A stretch of DNA of 64,000 nt from Cynocephalus volans (taxonomy: Eukaryota; Chordata; Mammalia; Dermoptera; Cynocephalidae), in NCBI RefSeq assembly GCF_027409185.1, contig NC_084469.1, positions 78,093,918 to 78,157,917 on the forward strand, given 5' to 3'. The notes under the pieces were generated by a model that saw nothing but the letters and a program-made list of their open reading frames with translations, made no database searches and was not told where the DNA came from. Positions 1-10,790 of this stretch are shown here, piece after piece (the first letter of the stretch is position 1; the number at the start of each line of letters is the position of its first letter). Both the position numbers and the translations under genes were made by a program.

Positions 1-1000
1 TGAATACTGCTTTAGTTTGCAAATTCAACTGTTGAGTCAAACTTAAGGCCAGTAAGTTTAAGTCTCGTTTACCTGGCATCATAGCAGAATAAGACATCCC
101 ATAGAAATGAAAAACTTTAGCTACTTTAAAGAACTTTCCTGCCCATCATCAGATGGAAAACTTTCATGTTTTCTTGAGTACAGCCCTCTGAAAATTACTT
201 GCACTTGGTGATTAAGGAGCATCATTATAATTATCAACATTATTGTACTCTATTATGATCAATGAATGCCCTCAAAAGTATGTAGAATTTGTACCTTTAA
301 TAAATGGCTTCTAGAATGCTGGTTGTTTTTTGTTTGTTTGTTTGTCTGTTTTTTAACTTATCTCTGTGTTTTGTATGTCTCATTTCTCACTATTGGCTGA
401 AACTTCTCAATTCTTCAAACTAACAACATTCTTTCCTATTTTTTGATGCTTCTGTGGTACTACAAACTTAGACACAGATACACTTTTATTAGTTTAGACT
501 CTCGGGTTTTGAGTAAAGATTTTCTGTGGGGTTCTCCTGTGGGTTAATCACATGAGTTCTTATGATATCTATTTTGACTGCCCACTGATTGATTTTTCAC
601 TTATTTCTTAAATCTTAAGTGGTAGTCTTGATAACTGAGGTTTCTGGAAAAGTTGTAGCAGAGGATGGTTCTGAATTTCAAAATTTAGGTGTCAACCCAG
701 TAAATATTACCATCTACAATTGAAGTTAGCAAGAATCAATATCATGAAAAACATCAAAATCTAGCAACACTGGCTTACCATTCCCAAAAGGAAATGGAAC
801 GTCCAAAGCCAAGTGGTGACCAGGCTCTCCAGGTCCTCCCACCCCACTCCAGAGTAAGAACTGCCCCATTCCTACCCAATGTCTTTCAAAGTAAAAAGGC
901 CCCATGTCTGCAGACACAATGATTTGGGTCACCAGAAAGTCTGTGCTGTGACAGAGCAGTTCTCCATACCCTGAATGAAAAATCCTACAGTAGATGCCAC
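1..1000. other. No recognised gene or repeat
   Basis: AT-rich sequence in which I see no splice-bounded exon, RNA gene or recognisable repeat apart from a short (TTTG)n tract near 325-352. Open frames here are short and look like chance. Confidence 0.5.
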
Positions 1001-1004
1001 TGGA

Positions 1005-1215
1005 AATTTAACTAGTCCCAGGCACTGTTAAGGATTTATATTTGCTATTTCATTTTATCTTCACACCTTATCTATAAGACAAGGATTATTTTGCTCATTT
1101 TACAGAGGAAGAGTGTCCAAAATGTTGCCCTAGGTACACAGTCACTGAGTGACAGAAATAATATTCAAATTTAGAATAGTCTGGCCTCAAAGCCTATAAC
1201 TCTTAATTAACCATT
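1005..1215 (-). repeat. MIR-type SINE, antisense
   Basis: Shows the antisense MIR layout: a 'cattttacagaggaa' stretch, then a 'cccta...gtacacagtcactgagtgacag' stretch, then a region matching the tRNA-like head. Diverged, as expected for an ancient mammalian SINE. Confidence 0.7.
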
Positions 1216-2037
1216 ATGTTGTATCCCCCTATTAACCCTGAGTTTCCAATTCCATGTCTGTCAAGCATGTGTTTGTTTTAGTAACTAATTTGGCACCTTA
1301 GAAAGGAGAACTCCCTGAATAGGTATCTTGATTCAGGTCATCAAAATAATATCCCACAATGCAAATTTGTGGAATTTTCCCGAAAGGTTGAAGAATATAA
1401 ATCAATGCTTTAGTATCTGTTCACTTTTAAGAGAAAACTCATATAATCAAGATCCTGAAACCACAAAACTAAGGATTAGACTCTACTTCAGTGAGACCTG
1501 CAAAAGTGATACCCACAGAATAGTCAAAACAACCTTGAAAAAGAAGAGAGTTGGAGGACTCACACATACTAATTCCAAAACTTACTACAAAGCTACAGTA
1601 ATCAAAACAGTGTGGTACTGGCATAAGGCTAAAAATATAGATCAATGGAATGGAATAGAGAGCCCAGATATAAACCCTTACATTTATGGTCAATTGATTT
1701 TTGACAAGGGTGCCAAGACACTTAAATTGGGAAAGAATCATTCTTTAAACAACTGATGCTGGGAAAACTGAATATACATATGCTAGACAATGAAGTTGGA
1801 CCACTACTTCACACCACAAAATAAATCAAAAGGGATCACATACCTAAATGTAAGAGGTAAAACTATAAAATTCTAAGAAGAAAACATGAGCAAATCTTCA
1901 GGATGTGGGGTTAGGCACTGGTTTCTTATTTATAACTCCAAAAGCATAGATGACAAAAGGAAGCATAAATAAGTTGGACTTCATTAAAATTAAAAATCTT
2001 TACACAAGAAACTAAAGAAAAAATGGCCAAATGGATC

Positions 2038-2192
2038 TTTTTTTTTTTTTTTTTTTTGTCTTTTTGTGACCAGCCGTACCACACTCAGCCAGTGAGTGCA
2101 CCGGCCGTCCTTATATAGGATCTGAACCCGCGGCAGGAGCACTGCTGTGCTCCCAGCGCTGCACTCTCCCGAGTGCGCCACAGGGTCGGCCC
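2038..2192 (-). mobile_element. Dimeric tRNA-Ile-type SINE, antisense
   Basis: Begins with a poly-T run (the A tail read backwards) and contains two tRNA-like halves separated near a 'tatatagga' link. The L1 words 'ggccaaatggatc' before and 'ggccaaattgatc' after form a near-perfect target duplication. The inner half carries a 'gctgggagcgc'-type variant block also seen at 16,862, marking a sub-family. Confidence 0.85.
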
Positions 2193-2266
2193 TGGCCAAA
2201 TTGATCTTAATCAAAATAGGAAACTTTGTGTGTTTCAAAGGACACCATTAAAAAGGGCAAAAAAGA

Positions 2267-2443
2267 GGGCCGGTCCGTGGCTCACTCAGGAGAGTGCGGT
2301 GCTGATAACACCAAGGCCCCGGATTCGGATCCCATATAGGGATGGCCGGTTAGCTCATTGGGTGAGCATGGTGCTGACAACACCAAGTCAAGGGTTAAGA
2401 TCCCCTTACCAGTCATCTTTAAAAAAAAAAAAAAAAAAAAAAA
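2267..2443 (+). mobile_element. Dimeric tRNA-Ile-type SINE
   Basis: Two tRNA-Ile-like monomers joined by 'catatagggatggccggttag', ending in a 23-base A tail. The flanking duplication 'agggcaaaaaaga' is seen on both sides in the host L1. This is the cleanest dimer in the window. Confidence 0.9.
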
Positions 2444-2498
2444 GAGGGCAAAAAAGATAAAACACAGAATGAGAGAAAATATTTGCTAATCATCTATA

Positions 2499-3329
2499 GA
2501 TGCTCCTCAACAACATCCTGATAAAAAGTTGAAAATACCATCAAAGATGCATTTAATATACCTAACCTACTGAATATTATAGCTTAGCCTCGCCTACCTT
2601 AAATGTGTTCAGATCACTTACAATAGCCAGTTGGGCAAAATCATCTGGCAACGCAGTACATTGTAGAGTATCAGTTGTTTACCCTAGTGACAGCATGGCC
2701 AACTGGGAGCCAAAGCTCCCTGATGCTATCCAGCATCAATAATATCTACTGCATGTCACTAGCCCAGGAAAAGATCAAAATTCAAAATTCTGCTCTTTCT
2801 GCCATTTTTCCATGCCCCGAAATAATGTGAAAGAGAGGCAAACACCAGGTTCTTATTAGGCTATGCTGCAAAGTCATCATCTGATTTCTAAGTATGATGA
2901 TGAAGCATGGTTACATCGGCCAATTTGAAATCACTGATGATCACAGAGCTGGCAAAATTGTTGTGAACCTCACAGGCACGTTAAACCAGTGTGAAGTGAT
3001 CGGCCCCAGATTTGATGTACAACTCAAAAATCTAGAAAAGTCACAGAATAATCTGCTTCCATCCCATCAGTTTGGTGTCATTGTATTGACAACCTCAGCT
3101 TGACATCATGGACCACAAAGAAGCAAGATGATAACAAAAAGGAGGGAAAATCCTGGGATTCTTTTTCTAGGAATGTAATACATACATACAAATAAAATGC
3201 CTCAATGGACAAAAAATAAAACAAAACAAAAAATTCAAAGTACAGTTTTTATTGAATGCTTATTGCATTCACACCATCACAGAGTCAAAAAATTAGAAGC
3301 CGAGCCATTGTAACTTGGGGATGTCTGTA
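2499..3329. mobile_element. Tigger-like DNA transposon remnant, holds a pseudogene
   Basis: Left end 'gatgctcctc' and right end 'cttggggatgtctgta' resemble the terminal inverted repeats of a Tigger (mariner/Tc1) non-autonomous element. Interior words such as 'cctaacctactgaatattatagc' and 'agttgggcaaaatcatct' are familiar from this family. It sits at a TA in the host L1 (the L1 words around 2495 and 3330 rejoin). It is interrupted at 2791-3233 by a processed pseudogene. Confidence 0.75.
2793..3233 (+). pseudogene. RPS15A pseudogene: RPS15A processed pseudogene
   Basis: The frame from 2894 reads [20 protein letters not shown] and continues to VLTTSA, clearly 40S ribosomal protein S15a, a small-subunit protein of cytosolic ribosomes. 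No introns are present and there is an AATAAA at 3191 followed by an A-rich tail, so it is a retrocopy of mRNA. It begins with a pyrimidine-rich CTCTTTC, like the TOP start of ribosomal protein mRNAs, so the 5' end is nearly complete. About 90 bases covering the start codon and first codons are missing near 2820. A stop before the ATG cluster (TAA near 2891) and a TGA after TSA break the frame. An 'aaaattcaaa'-like duplication flanks it. Not functional. Confidence 0.95.
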
Positions 3330-3399
3330 TCTGATAGGTTTTAGTATCTAGAATATGTAAAGAGTTCTCATAACTCAACAATAAAAAGACAGCCCAATT

Positions 3400-4831
3400 T
3401 ATTATGATTTTTAATTTTTATTGAATCATAATTGATTATACATATTTTGGGGGTTCAATGTTGACATGTTGATCAAATCAATTTTACTAGCATATATAGT
3501 TACAAATTTCACTTATTCTTCATGTCTCTTGTCCAGTCCCTCCCTACTCCCACTTTCTCCCCCATTCCACCTTTGATAACCCTAGATTTCTTCTCTCCTT
3601 CTGAAAGAGTAATGGTTACTCTGTTGATTTGTTGCTTAGATGATCTGTCCAATGCTGAGAAGCATGTTCAGGTCCCCCAATATTATCACAGAGCAGATAC
3701 TTCTTCTGTCACTCTGGAATGGGCTTTGTAGAGAGAGACAGCCTCTTCTTTCCTTTGGTCTCTGCTGGTGAATCTCCTTATGTCAATGCACACAGTGGCT
3801 GGCGGATCATCTGTATGGTGGTTGTGGTGTCTAGCTGCTTTCGTGGCAGCCGTGGTTATTGTGGTGGCTGTGGTGGGGCACCCACATGGAGGTGATGTTT
3901 TTGGCATGCTCCTTGGCACTGGCAGTGTGCCTGGTTGTGGTAGGGGGATCTGGTCCCTGGCTCCATGCCTCAGATCCCTGAGCAGGCATGAGGCAATGGA
4001 AGTGTACCTCAGCTGGAACTAATTTTTTGTACTTTACTTACTTCTAAAATGGGGGAACTTCCTGTGGGGACCAGTACTTGAGCTACGTGGTTTAGCTAAA
4101 CTGCTGCTTTGCTGCTGATTCCCTAGGGGAGGCTTTTTGTACAGCTCAGGTTTTAATGGTTGACCTTTTAGGTACTTCTGACTCTCCAGAGACCTGGTAC
4201 ACCTGGGTTGTGTAGGAACTCTGATCTGGACCTGAGTCTTCTCATCAAACTGCACCCCATGCAATTCTATATTCCTGACCAGTCTCCTCTGAGTGACCCT
4301 TCACTGACTGGGGTGCCAGTCAGCTGTCCTTGCTATGCCCCAGTGTTCTCCCAGTGGGCCCATCTCCCCCACCACCCATGCTTCAAACACTTCCCATGGG
4401 ACAGGGCATGAACACAATAACTCATTGGCCTCTGAGTGGCTCCTTTTTTTCAGTTGTTGTGGTTCCTTGCTTCTATGTGGGTCCATGGGAACCCTATTAG
4501 TTGTCTTGCTGGCCTGGGGGGCACCAAGGCCCTCTTCTCCCCTGCCACCTCCAAGCAACTTCATCCGAAGGGCACAGCTGAGGCTTTTGCCAGCTCCTGC
4601 TCTGTGTGCTCAGCAGCTCCAGCCTTGAAGTGGCCTTGGCACAAAATAGTTAGAGTGGTTTTTTCTTTCTCTCATCATGGCTTCTCCCACCTTCATGCAC
4701 TCTGTAGGTCTCTACTCCTCTTCCCCTGAGCTCTAGCATTTTTGCTTTTTTATAGTTGTAAACTGGTTGATTTGTGGGAGAGAGTAACACTGGGGACTGT
4801 CTATTCCACCATCTTGACTGGAAGCCCAAAT
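3400..4831 (-). mobile_element. Internally deleted L1 retroposon, antisense
   Basis: A 1.4 kb insert bounded by the 9-base duplication 'agcccaatt' (3391-3399 and 4832-4840) inside the host L1. Read on the minus strand it starts like an L1 5' UTR (GGCTTCCAGTCAAGATGGTGG split), runs about 1.1 kb of UTR-like sequence, has a short piece resembling the ORF2 endonuclease region near 3640-3700 ('cattggacagatcatct'), then jumps to an L1 3' end ('ccccaaaatatgtataatcaat') and an A/T-rich tail. Both ORFs are essentially absent. The same 3' end occurs at 41,690 and in the U6 chimera. Either a one-off deletion or spliced RNA product, or a member of a non-autonomous family. Confidence 0.7.
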
Positions 4832-5849
4832 AGCCCAATTAAAAAATGGCCAAAGTATTTGAATAGACATTTCTCCAGAGAAGATATACAAATAGTCAAT
4901 ATGTAAATGAATAGATGCACAACACATTAGTTGGTAGAGAAATGCAAATCAAAAGCACGATGAGATACTACTTGACACCCATTAGCATGACTATAATAAA
5001 AAAGACAGACAATAACAAGCATTGCCAAAAATGTGGCATACAGGCCAGCCACCAAAGATTTAAACATAGTTACCATACAACCTAGCAACCCAAGAGAAAT
5101 GAAACTATATGTCTACACAAAAACTTGCACACAGATGTTCATAGCACCATTAAATAGCCCCCAAAGGGAAACAACCCAAATGTCCATCAGCTAATGAATG
5201 GATAATAAAAGTGGTATAATCATGCAATGGAATATTATTCAGCCATAAAAAAGATTTCAGTACTGATCAATGCTACATCATGTATGAACTTTAAGAACAT
5301 AATGCTGAGTGATAAAAGCCAGATTCAAAAAGCTTGACTGCATGATTTTATTTATATGAAATGACCAGAATAGGTAAATCTATAGAGACAGAAGGTAGAT
5401 TACTGGTTGCATAGGACTGGAGTAGAGGGAAGAGGATGAAGAATGGAGAGTGACTGCTAATAGGTACATGGTTTCTTTTGGGGGTAATGAAATTTAAAAT
5501 TAGTTTTTAAATTAGCTTGTGGTAATGACTGCACAACTCTGAATACACTAAAATCCACTGAAGTGTGAATTTTGTGGTAAGTAAATATATACTATCTCAA
5601 TAAAGCTGTTTTAAAAAAATAGTGATGCCCACGCAACTTTCAACTTTATTATAGTATTGTATACATTAAATCTATATATGAGTATCTCTAGATGAACATG
5701 TTTAGACAAAAAGATATATTTTAGTTATATTTATAAAATTAGTTAAGCAGCAAATAATTCTTTTAAATCTGAAGACTTATAGTGGCTCTATTATTCCTCA
5801 TACTGGGCTCATTGCTTTTGTGACTTTGTTATATTTTACTTAATTTACA

Positions 5850-5960
5850 TGTATTTAAATACCTACACCATGTACATGAACTAGGCTAGGTGCTGTGTTG
5901 GCTACTGAAGAAGGAATTATTATTCACATATAAATAGTAAATTGTCAATAATAAGTATAG
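5850..5960 (-). repeat. L2 3' end, antisense
   Basis: Words such as 'aatacctacaccatgtac...ctaggctaggtgctgtg' match the antisense L2 3' end (the '...gcacctactatgtgccaggc' motif). Short and diverged. Confidence 0.6.
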
Positions 5961-6874
5961 CATATAATAAATATTGAACAAACGTGTGTACATATCTTCT
6001 CACTCGTCTTTATTGTCATTCATTCACAGGTGGAGGCATCAAGAAAATGTTCTTGCATAGACCAACAATAAGTACTTATAAACGTTAAAGTATGCTTTTT
6101 GTCATCTTTTACACATTTTATGTAGATTCATAACTTGAATGATTTTCATCTCTCAGCAGTAATGAATAGTAGCTTGAAGACCTCAGATACTTTTCCACTC
6201 TAGCAAAAGAATCTGAAAGGAACTTTAGTTGATTCAGCAGTGAGTAAAAACTAACTTCACATTAGCCCCTGGAGTTGTGAAATTTCCTTAACGTAGTGAA
6301 GAACACAGATTCTTTTTAGAAAAAGAGTGAAGGATATCACTAGAAAGTTCTCTAGAGTTCCTTTTCAGGATCTTGTTCAAGCAAATATAAATGAGGGCTA
6401 AGTAGGCTTTCAGTTGTAGCTTAAAGCACCTCAGAGAACATTTAAAAGAAGTCTTGGCACTGTTCTCAAATCTAGAGGCTGCTGAGAACAACATCCAAAG
6501 GATATGTTCAGCCAGCAAGCCGTTCTTCACACTCTTACTACTAGGCCTATTTAATCAGGGACTGATCTTAGAGTTTCCCAATTTTATCTAGTTTATACCC
6601 TGCTTTTAGCCAGGATTGTACTTCAAAGCATGATCCTACTCAACAATTCAAATCTTATACTGTTCTGCTCTTATAAACAGCTCTTGTCCTCATCTTAAAA
6701 GTTCTTCTGGAAAAGGAAGTTGTGCTGTTTTCCTTGAGAAAACATCCCTGAGCATCTCTCATTCCCTCTCTTTGTGCATCTGCTTCTCTTTGGGTAATAT
6801 AAGCACTCCTGGAGAAGGTGCTTCTAAATCAAGTTTGGAGGGATCAAATGAATGAAATGTGACTGCTATTTTAA

Positions 6875-6990
6875 AAATGAATTCATTCAACAAGTATTCA
6901 AAGAATATCTGTGATGTGTCATGCACAATGCTAGGTGCTGGGAATACAACAATGAACAGGATAGACATGGTCCTCTGGCTTCATGGCAAA
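6875..6990 (-). repeat. L2 3' end, antisense
   Basis: 'attcattcaacaagtattc' followed by 'tgctaggtgctgggaatac' is the typical antisense L2 3' end. Confidence 0.75.
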
Positions 6991-7599
6991 TTATTTTGCA
7001 AAGTAAATAAATACCTACTAATTAATTATTTTTTATTAGTTTTGGTAACACTTAACCTTCATTTACAGGTACTTTAATTGCTGTGCTTAAAAAGGCATGT
7101 ATGATCTATACCACTTACCCTAAGGACTAATGGAAACTGTAAACAGTATTTTTCCGACAAGCTGGTTTGTTAGAAACCTACAGGCATTATACGTATCTTA
7201 TTTCCAGAAGAAACCCATCCTGGTGCAATTTAAATCTATCTTGTCTTGTTTAAGCTTCTAAAAAAGAGCAAATAGCACCAGGATTCCCTGAATATTTTTT
7301 AACTTGTTTTTTGTCACTTATTACAGCCATGATTGTAATTAGGTCACCATTTTTCTATTATTCCATTGGCTAGGTTTCATATCCCTAGTTGGGTCTTGGG
7401 AAGAGCTTACAAAACTCATATACTATTACTGTTAGGAATAAAACGAATCCTTTACTTTAACAATTACCACAGTCTTGTTTTTTTTTTTTTTTTTTTTATT
7501 CTTGCCTCATATAGCTCTCTTTTTCTTTTTCTTACTATATTTACATATTTAATGTGCAAAAACATGTGATTTTAAATAATTTAAAAATTATATTTCTCC

Positions 7600-7790
7600 C
7601 TCCCCTAGCTTTCTTGAGGTATAATTCATATGCAGAAAACTGCACATAACTAACGTATACAATTTGGTGAGTTTGTACATATGTATACATTCACGTTACC
7701 ATCACCACAATCCAGGTAATAAACATATTCATCACCTGTAAAAGTTTCCTTGTGTCCCTTTGGAGTTTTGGGTTTTTTTGGTGGGGAGGG
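7600..7790 (-). repeat. Old L1 3' region, antisense
   Basis: 'cttgaggtataattcatatg', 'accatcaccacaatccagg' and 'catcacctgtaaaagtttcc' match the antisense L1M 3' region. No coding content. Confidence 0.7.
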
Positions 7791-7885
7791 GGTTTTAAGA
7801 AGGGCAATCTTTTTTATTAAGATCATGTTTTGAAGCACTCCTGTTTTATCAGGACATTATTATTATCTCTTATATAAAAGCATTC

Positions 7886-7986
7886 GGGGGCTGGCTGGTT
7901 AGCTCACTTGGTTAGAGCCTGGTGCTGATAACACCAAGGTCAAGCAAAAAAAAAAAAAAAAAAAAAAAGTTAACAACAACAACAAA
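7886..7986 (+). mobile_element. tRNA-Ile-type SINE, 3'-shortened
   Basis: Starts GGGGCTGGCTGGTTAGCTC and stops just after 'aaggtcaag', where an A tail begins; about the last third of the tRNA-like unit is missing. A duplication 'aaaagcatt[c/t]gggg' flanks the copy, so the shortened RNA itself was inserted. Confidence 0.85.
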
Positions 7987-8028
7987 AAGCATTTGGGGAT
8001 TATTGGAATTCTTGGACATTTTGGTTGA

Positions 8029-8137
8029 AGATACCTTTTTTCTTTCTTTTTTTGGCAACGGGTCAGTACAGGGATCCGAACCCTTGACCTTGATGTTACA
8101 GCACCAGGCTCTAATAGATTGAACTAACCGGCCAGCA
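8029..8137 (-). mobile_element. tRNA-Ile-type SINE, antisense
   Basis: T-rich start, then 'gggatccgaacccttgacc' and 'ctaaccggccagc', the reverse of the tRNA-Ile-type unit. Monomeric. Confidence 0.85.
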
Positions 8138-8238
8138 CTACAGTTGCTTTCTTTGCACTGAACTCCATGGTTTTATAGAGGATGAGTAAAAACATGCCAA
8201 CCATGAAAATCAATTCTAGGAGATATGATTGATAAAAG

Positions 8239-8414
8239 GTTTTTTATTTATTTATTTTTTAAAGATGACTAGTAAAGGGATCTTAACCCTTGACTTGGTG
8301 TTGTCACCACCATACTCACCCAGTGAGCTAACCAGCCATCCCTATATGGGATCCGAGCCCGTGGCCTTGATGTTATCAGCACCACACTCTCCCAAGTGAG
8401 CCACGGGCTGGCCC
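8239..8414 (-). mobile_element. Dimeric tRNA-Ile-type SINE, antisense
   Basis: Two antisense tRNA-like halves joined at 'catccctatatgggatccg', with the tail read as a T/A-rich start. 'aaaggtttttta' and 'aaaaagttttaa' look like an aged target duplication. Confidence 0.85.
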
Positions 8415-9114
8415 TGAAAAAAGTTTTAATTTAAGAGCAATGGGATCTTAGAAAAGTTTTGCTGAAAATGAATCAGTATAGCCTTTTTCTCTGGTTACCA
8501 TTAGATGTTAAGCAGTTAGTGGACCTGTACAATTTAAGCAGAAGTCTTGTGTGGAAACAAGGAAGGGAGCTTTTCCTAAACATGAAATCCATAGAAATAT
8601 TTAGGTCTCATTCAGGCACTTATTTGATTTCTCCAACATTATAGATATTTGAGAAACATTCCACCTTCCAGAAAGTTTGGTGGGAGAAGAGCTAAAAAAT
8701 AGTGTGTCAGAGAACTGAATGTCTGGGGCCAGTTCTGCCACAATAATAGCCTGTATTTAAGTGACAATTAGCAACAGGTAAAAAGACTAAGTAATTAGGC
8801 CAAATCCTCTGAGTATCAAATATACAACTGAATTATTTTCCTTTTCATTGTTTATCTCAGTGTCATGTGGTACTGCCTAACTTTTTTCTCATAGTCAGCA
8901 ATTTTTGGCTAGTTAAATGGAGCCCTTTTTGTCCAGCACACATTACCCTGGCTCCTGGAGAATGCTTCTCTCTGTGTTTCCTTTGCAGATTGTGTACTAT
9001 TTGGTAAGACTGTACTGAATGATTTGTGCAAACTACAAGAAATATCAGGCTGGCACTTGCTCATTACCCACTACTTCTCTTTCTAGGTAACTAAAAGCAG
9101 CTGGAATGTTTTCT
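8415..9114. other. No recognised gene or repeat
   Basis: About 700 bases with only short open frames; no splice-bounded exon or known repeat recognised. Confidence 0.45.
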
Positions 9115-9440
9115 GTTCCTCAAATGCACCACCCTCCTTGTCTCAGGACCTTTTCATGCTCTATTCCCTTTGCCTTATCACTGGCTCTAGGTACAGCTAG
9201 CCGCTCCTTCTCTTTCAGGTCTTGCAGAAACGGTTCTTCAGATTAGGGGCCTCTCTTGACCCCTAATTACCTAATTTATTTCCTTATCACAGTCCTGTTG
9301 ATATATTTATTCTTTGTCTCCATCCACTGGAAAGAAAGCATCCTGAGGCATAAAGAAGCTCACTCTTGTTCTTCACAGTAATCCCAGCACCTAGAACACG
9401 GGTGCTCAATAAATGTGTGTTTTACATTGAATGAACCATT
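9115..9440 (+). repeat. L2 3' portion
   Basis: 'ccttgtctcaggaccttttc', later 'atcccagcacctagaacacg' and 'gtgctcaataaatgtgtg' follow the order of the L2 3' end. Confidence 0.75.
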
Positions 9441-9532
9441 CATCCATTATATGTGTAATGTTCTGGCAGAAAGAACTGCTGTCCTTTGGGGTTATCCCAC
9501 ATAGTTTTGAACAAGACACTGGAAGCCTCTAT

Positions 9533-9687
9533 TAGAGATTCTCAAATCTTACTGCATGTTAGAAGCAACCGGGAAACTTAAAAACTAGAGCTTGTCCAGA
9601 CCTAGCGGTGACGGTCTTAGCATCAGTGTTTTAAAAGCTTTTCATGTAAACACTTGAGCAGCCAAGGTAGAAAAGTACTGCTCTATC
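9533..9687. mobile_element. MER5A-like hAT MITE
   Basis: 'agagattctcaaatcttactgcatg' (split) at one end and 'gcagccaaggtagaaaagta' at the other resemble the MER5A layout of 'ttctcaaac...tgtgcatc...gagaa'. Diverged. Confidence 0.6.
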
Positions 9688-10045
9688 TGACACAGGACGG
9701 AATAATTACCTGATGTCAAATTCTTATCATCTGGGTGAGTCCTTCTGTGTCACCTGTGTCACCGAGGGCACCCCGAAGTGTTATTCAGAGCTTCTAAATT
9801 CTTGTTATCACAGAGGGGTAGAATTAGGCACAAACCAGGTGAAAAATTAACCTTTCAGGAAAGAGAAAAGGCACTCAAGTAACCTAAGTTCATCTGTTAG
9901 TACCTGTCCTGAAAAGCTCAAACCAAAGGGGGAAAGAAAGTTCCCGCACATTTTTCTCTTCCTTCTTGAAAGTCATCAACAAATCCCTTCATTTTGCTGT
10001 ACAAGTGTAGAAGTCAGAGGTAATCATTCAATCAAGTACTTGAGG

Positions 10046-10126
10046 TCAAGGGTTTGAATTCTCTTACCAACTAGCACCAACAAACAAACAAACAAACAAA
10101 CAAAAACCCCCCCAAAACCCAGAAAA
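10046..10126 (+). mobile_element. 5'-truncated tRNA-Ile-type SINE with (CAAA)n tail
   Basis: Only the 3' part ('aggtcaagggtttgaattct...ccaactagcacc') remains, followed by (CAAA)n. 'aagtacttgag' before and 'aagtatttgag' after are a likely target duplication. Confidence 0.7.
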
Positions 10127-10504
10127 GTATTTGAGTTGCAAAGCAAACAAAAAAACAATGCTTATAGAAGAGGGAAGTGTCCAAATTCCATCCTCTTCCC
10201 TGGAGAAATAGAGAACAAGTAGTGGTGGGCTCAGAAATGTGTGTTCATATTTTCTGTTATGGCAAACTCTAAACTTTAAAGCCTTACTCATAATTGAGAC
10301 CTCTACCTTTTTTTTTTTTAAATGAAAAACAATGGTTATTGACATTTTCCCCAAGCAATGCAATTAATAAACTTGTTTTTTCCCAAAATCAACATCAGAA
10401 ATGTTAACAACAAACTAGACTCATGCTGGAAATCAATTAGAAACTACTTTCCTCCTCCAGTTAGAAAAGCCAACGACTTAGTAAAAAACAAGATGACACA
10501 GGAT

Positions 10505-10790
10505 TAAAAGTGGAAATAGCTGAGTTGGAGTTCAGGCTCTACCACTGACCAACTGAACGAATGATCAGCAATTTTTCTTGCCTGTGAAATGAAAATCATA
10601 ATACCTATGCTGCCTGCTTCACATTGGATTTTTGTTGTTGTTTTGTTGGCTGGTCAGTTTGGGGATTCAAACCCATGAGCTTGGTGTTGAAGGCTGCACT
10701 CTAACCAATTGAGCTAACCAGCCAGCCTACATTGTTGTTTCTTACAGATAATGTTCACAAGCATTCTCTGAAAATACCACAGTGTGCAAA
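10505..10790 (+). repeat. MIR, split by a SINE
   Basis: MIR-like words ('gttcaggctctaccactgacc', 'tgcctgtgaaatg') run to 10,628, then the SINE at 10,629-10,728 intervenes. Confidence 0.6.
10629..10728 (-). mobile_element. tRNA-Ile-type SINE, antisense
   Basis: T/G-rich start, 'gggattcaaacccatgagc', then 'gagctaaccagccagcc'. Monomer; interrupts a MIR. Confidence 0.85.

Larger units (their letters stand above)
1509..5619 (+). mobile_element. Old L1 (ORF2 3' part and 3' UTR), split by nested insertions
   Basis: L1 ORF2-like sequence runs in pieces at about 1509-2037, 2193-2266, 2444-2498, 3330-3399 and 4832-5619. Recognisable words include 'aaagctacagtaatcaaaacagtgtggtactggcat', 'tggaatattattcagccataaaaaag' split over lines, and a 3' UTR ending in an A-rich tail near 5610. 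The frame is broken throughout, so no protein is made. The pieces stay collinear once the inserted elements are removed, which shows this was one L1 copy that later served as a target. Divergence suggests an L1M-type age. Confidence 0.85.
5620..7599. other. Mostly unassigned, with two L2 fragments
   Basis: AT-rich; apart from the two antisense L2 pieces listed separately and a T-run at 7478-7498, I see no exon, RNA gene or clear repeat. The longest minus-strand frame (6288-6530) has no recognisable domain. Confidence 0.45.

Noticed and set aside
1328-1756. 142-codon open frame
   Set aside because: Mostly L1 ORF2 sequence; the part upstream of 1,509 is unassigned.
3686-4729. Several overlapping frames of 60-100 codons
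   Set aside because: They lie in the UTR-like part of the internally deleted L1 and are not conserved coding sequence.
6288-6530. 80-codon minus-strand frame with a protein-like look
   Set aside because: No family recognised and no exon signals; kept only as a curiosity.
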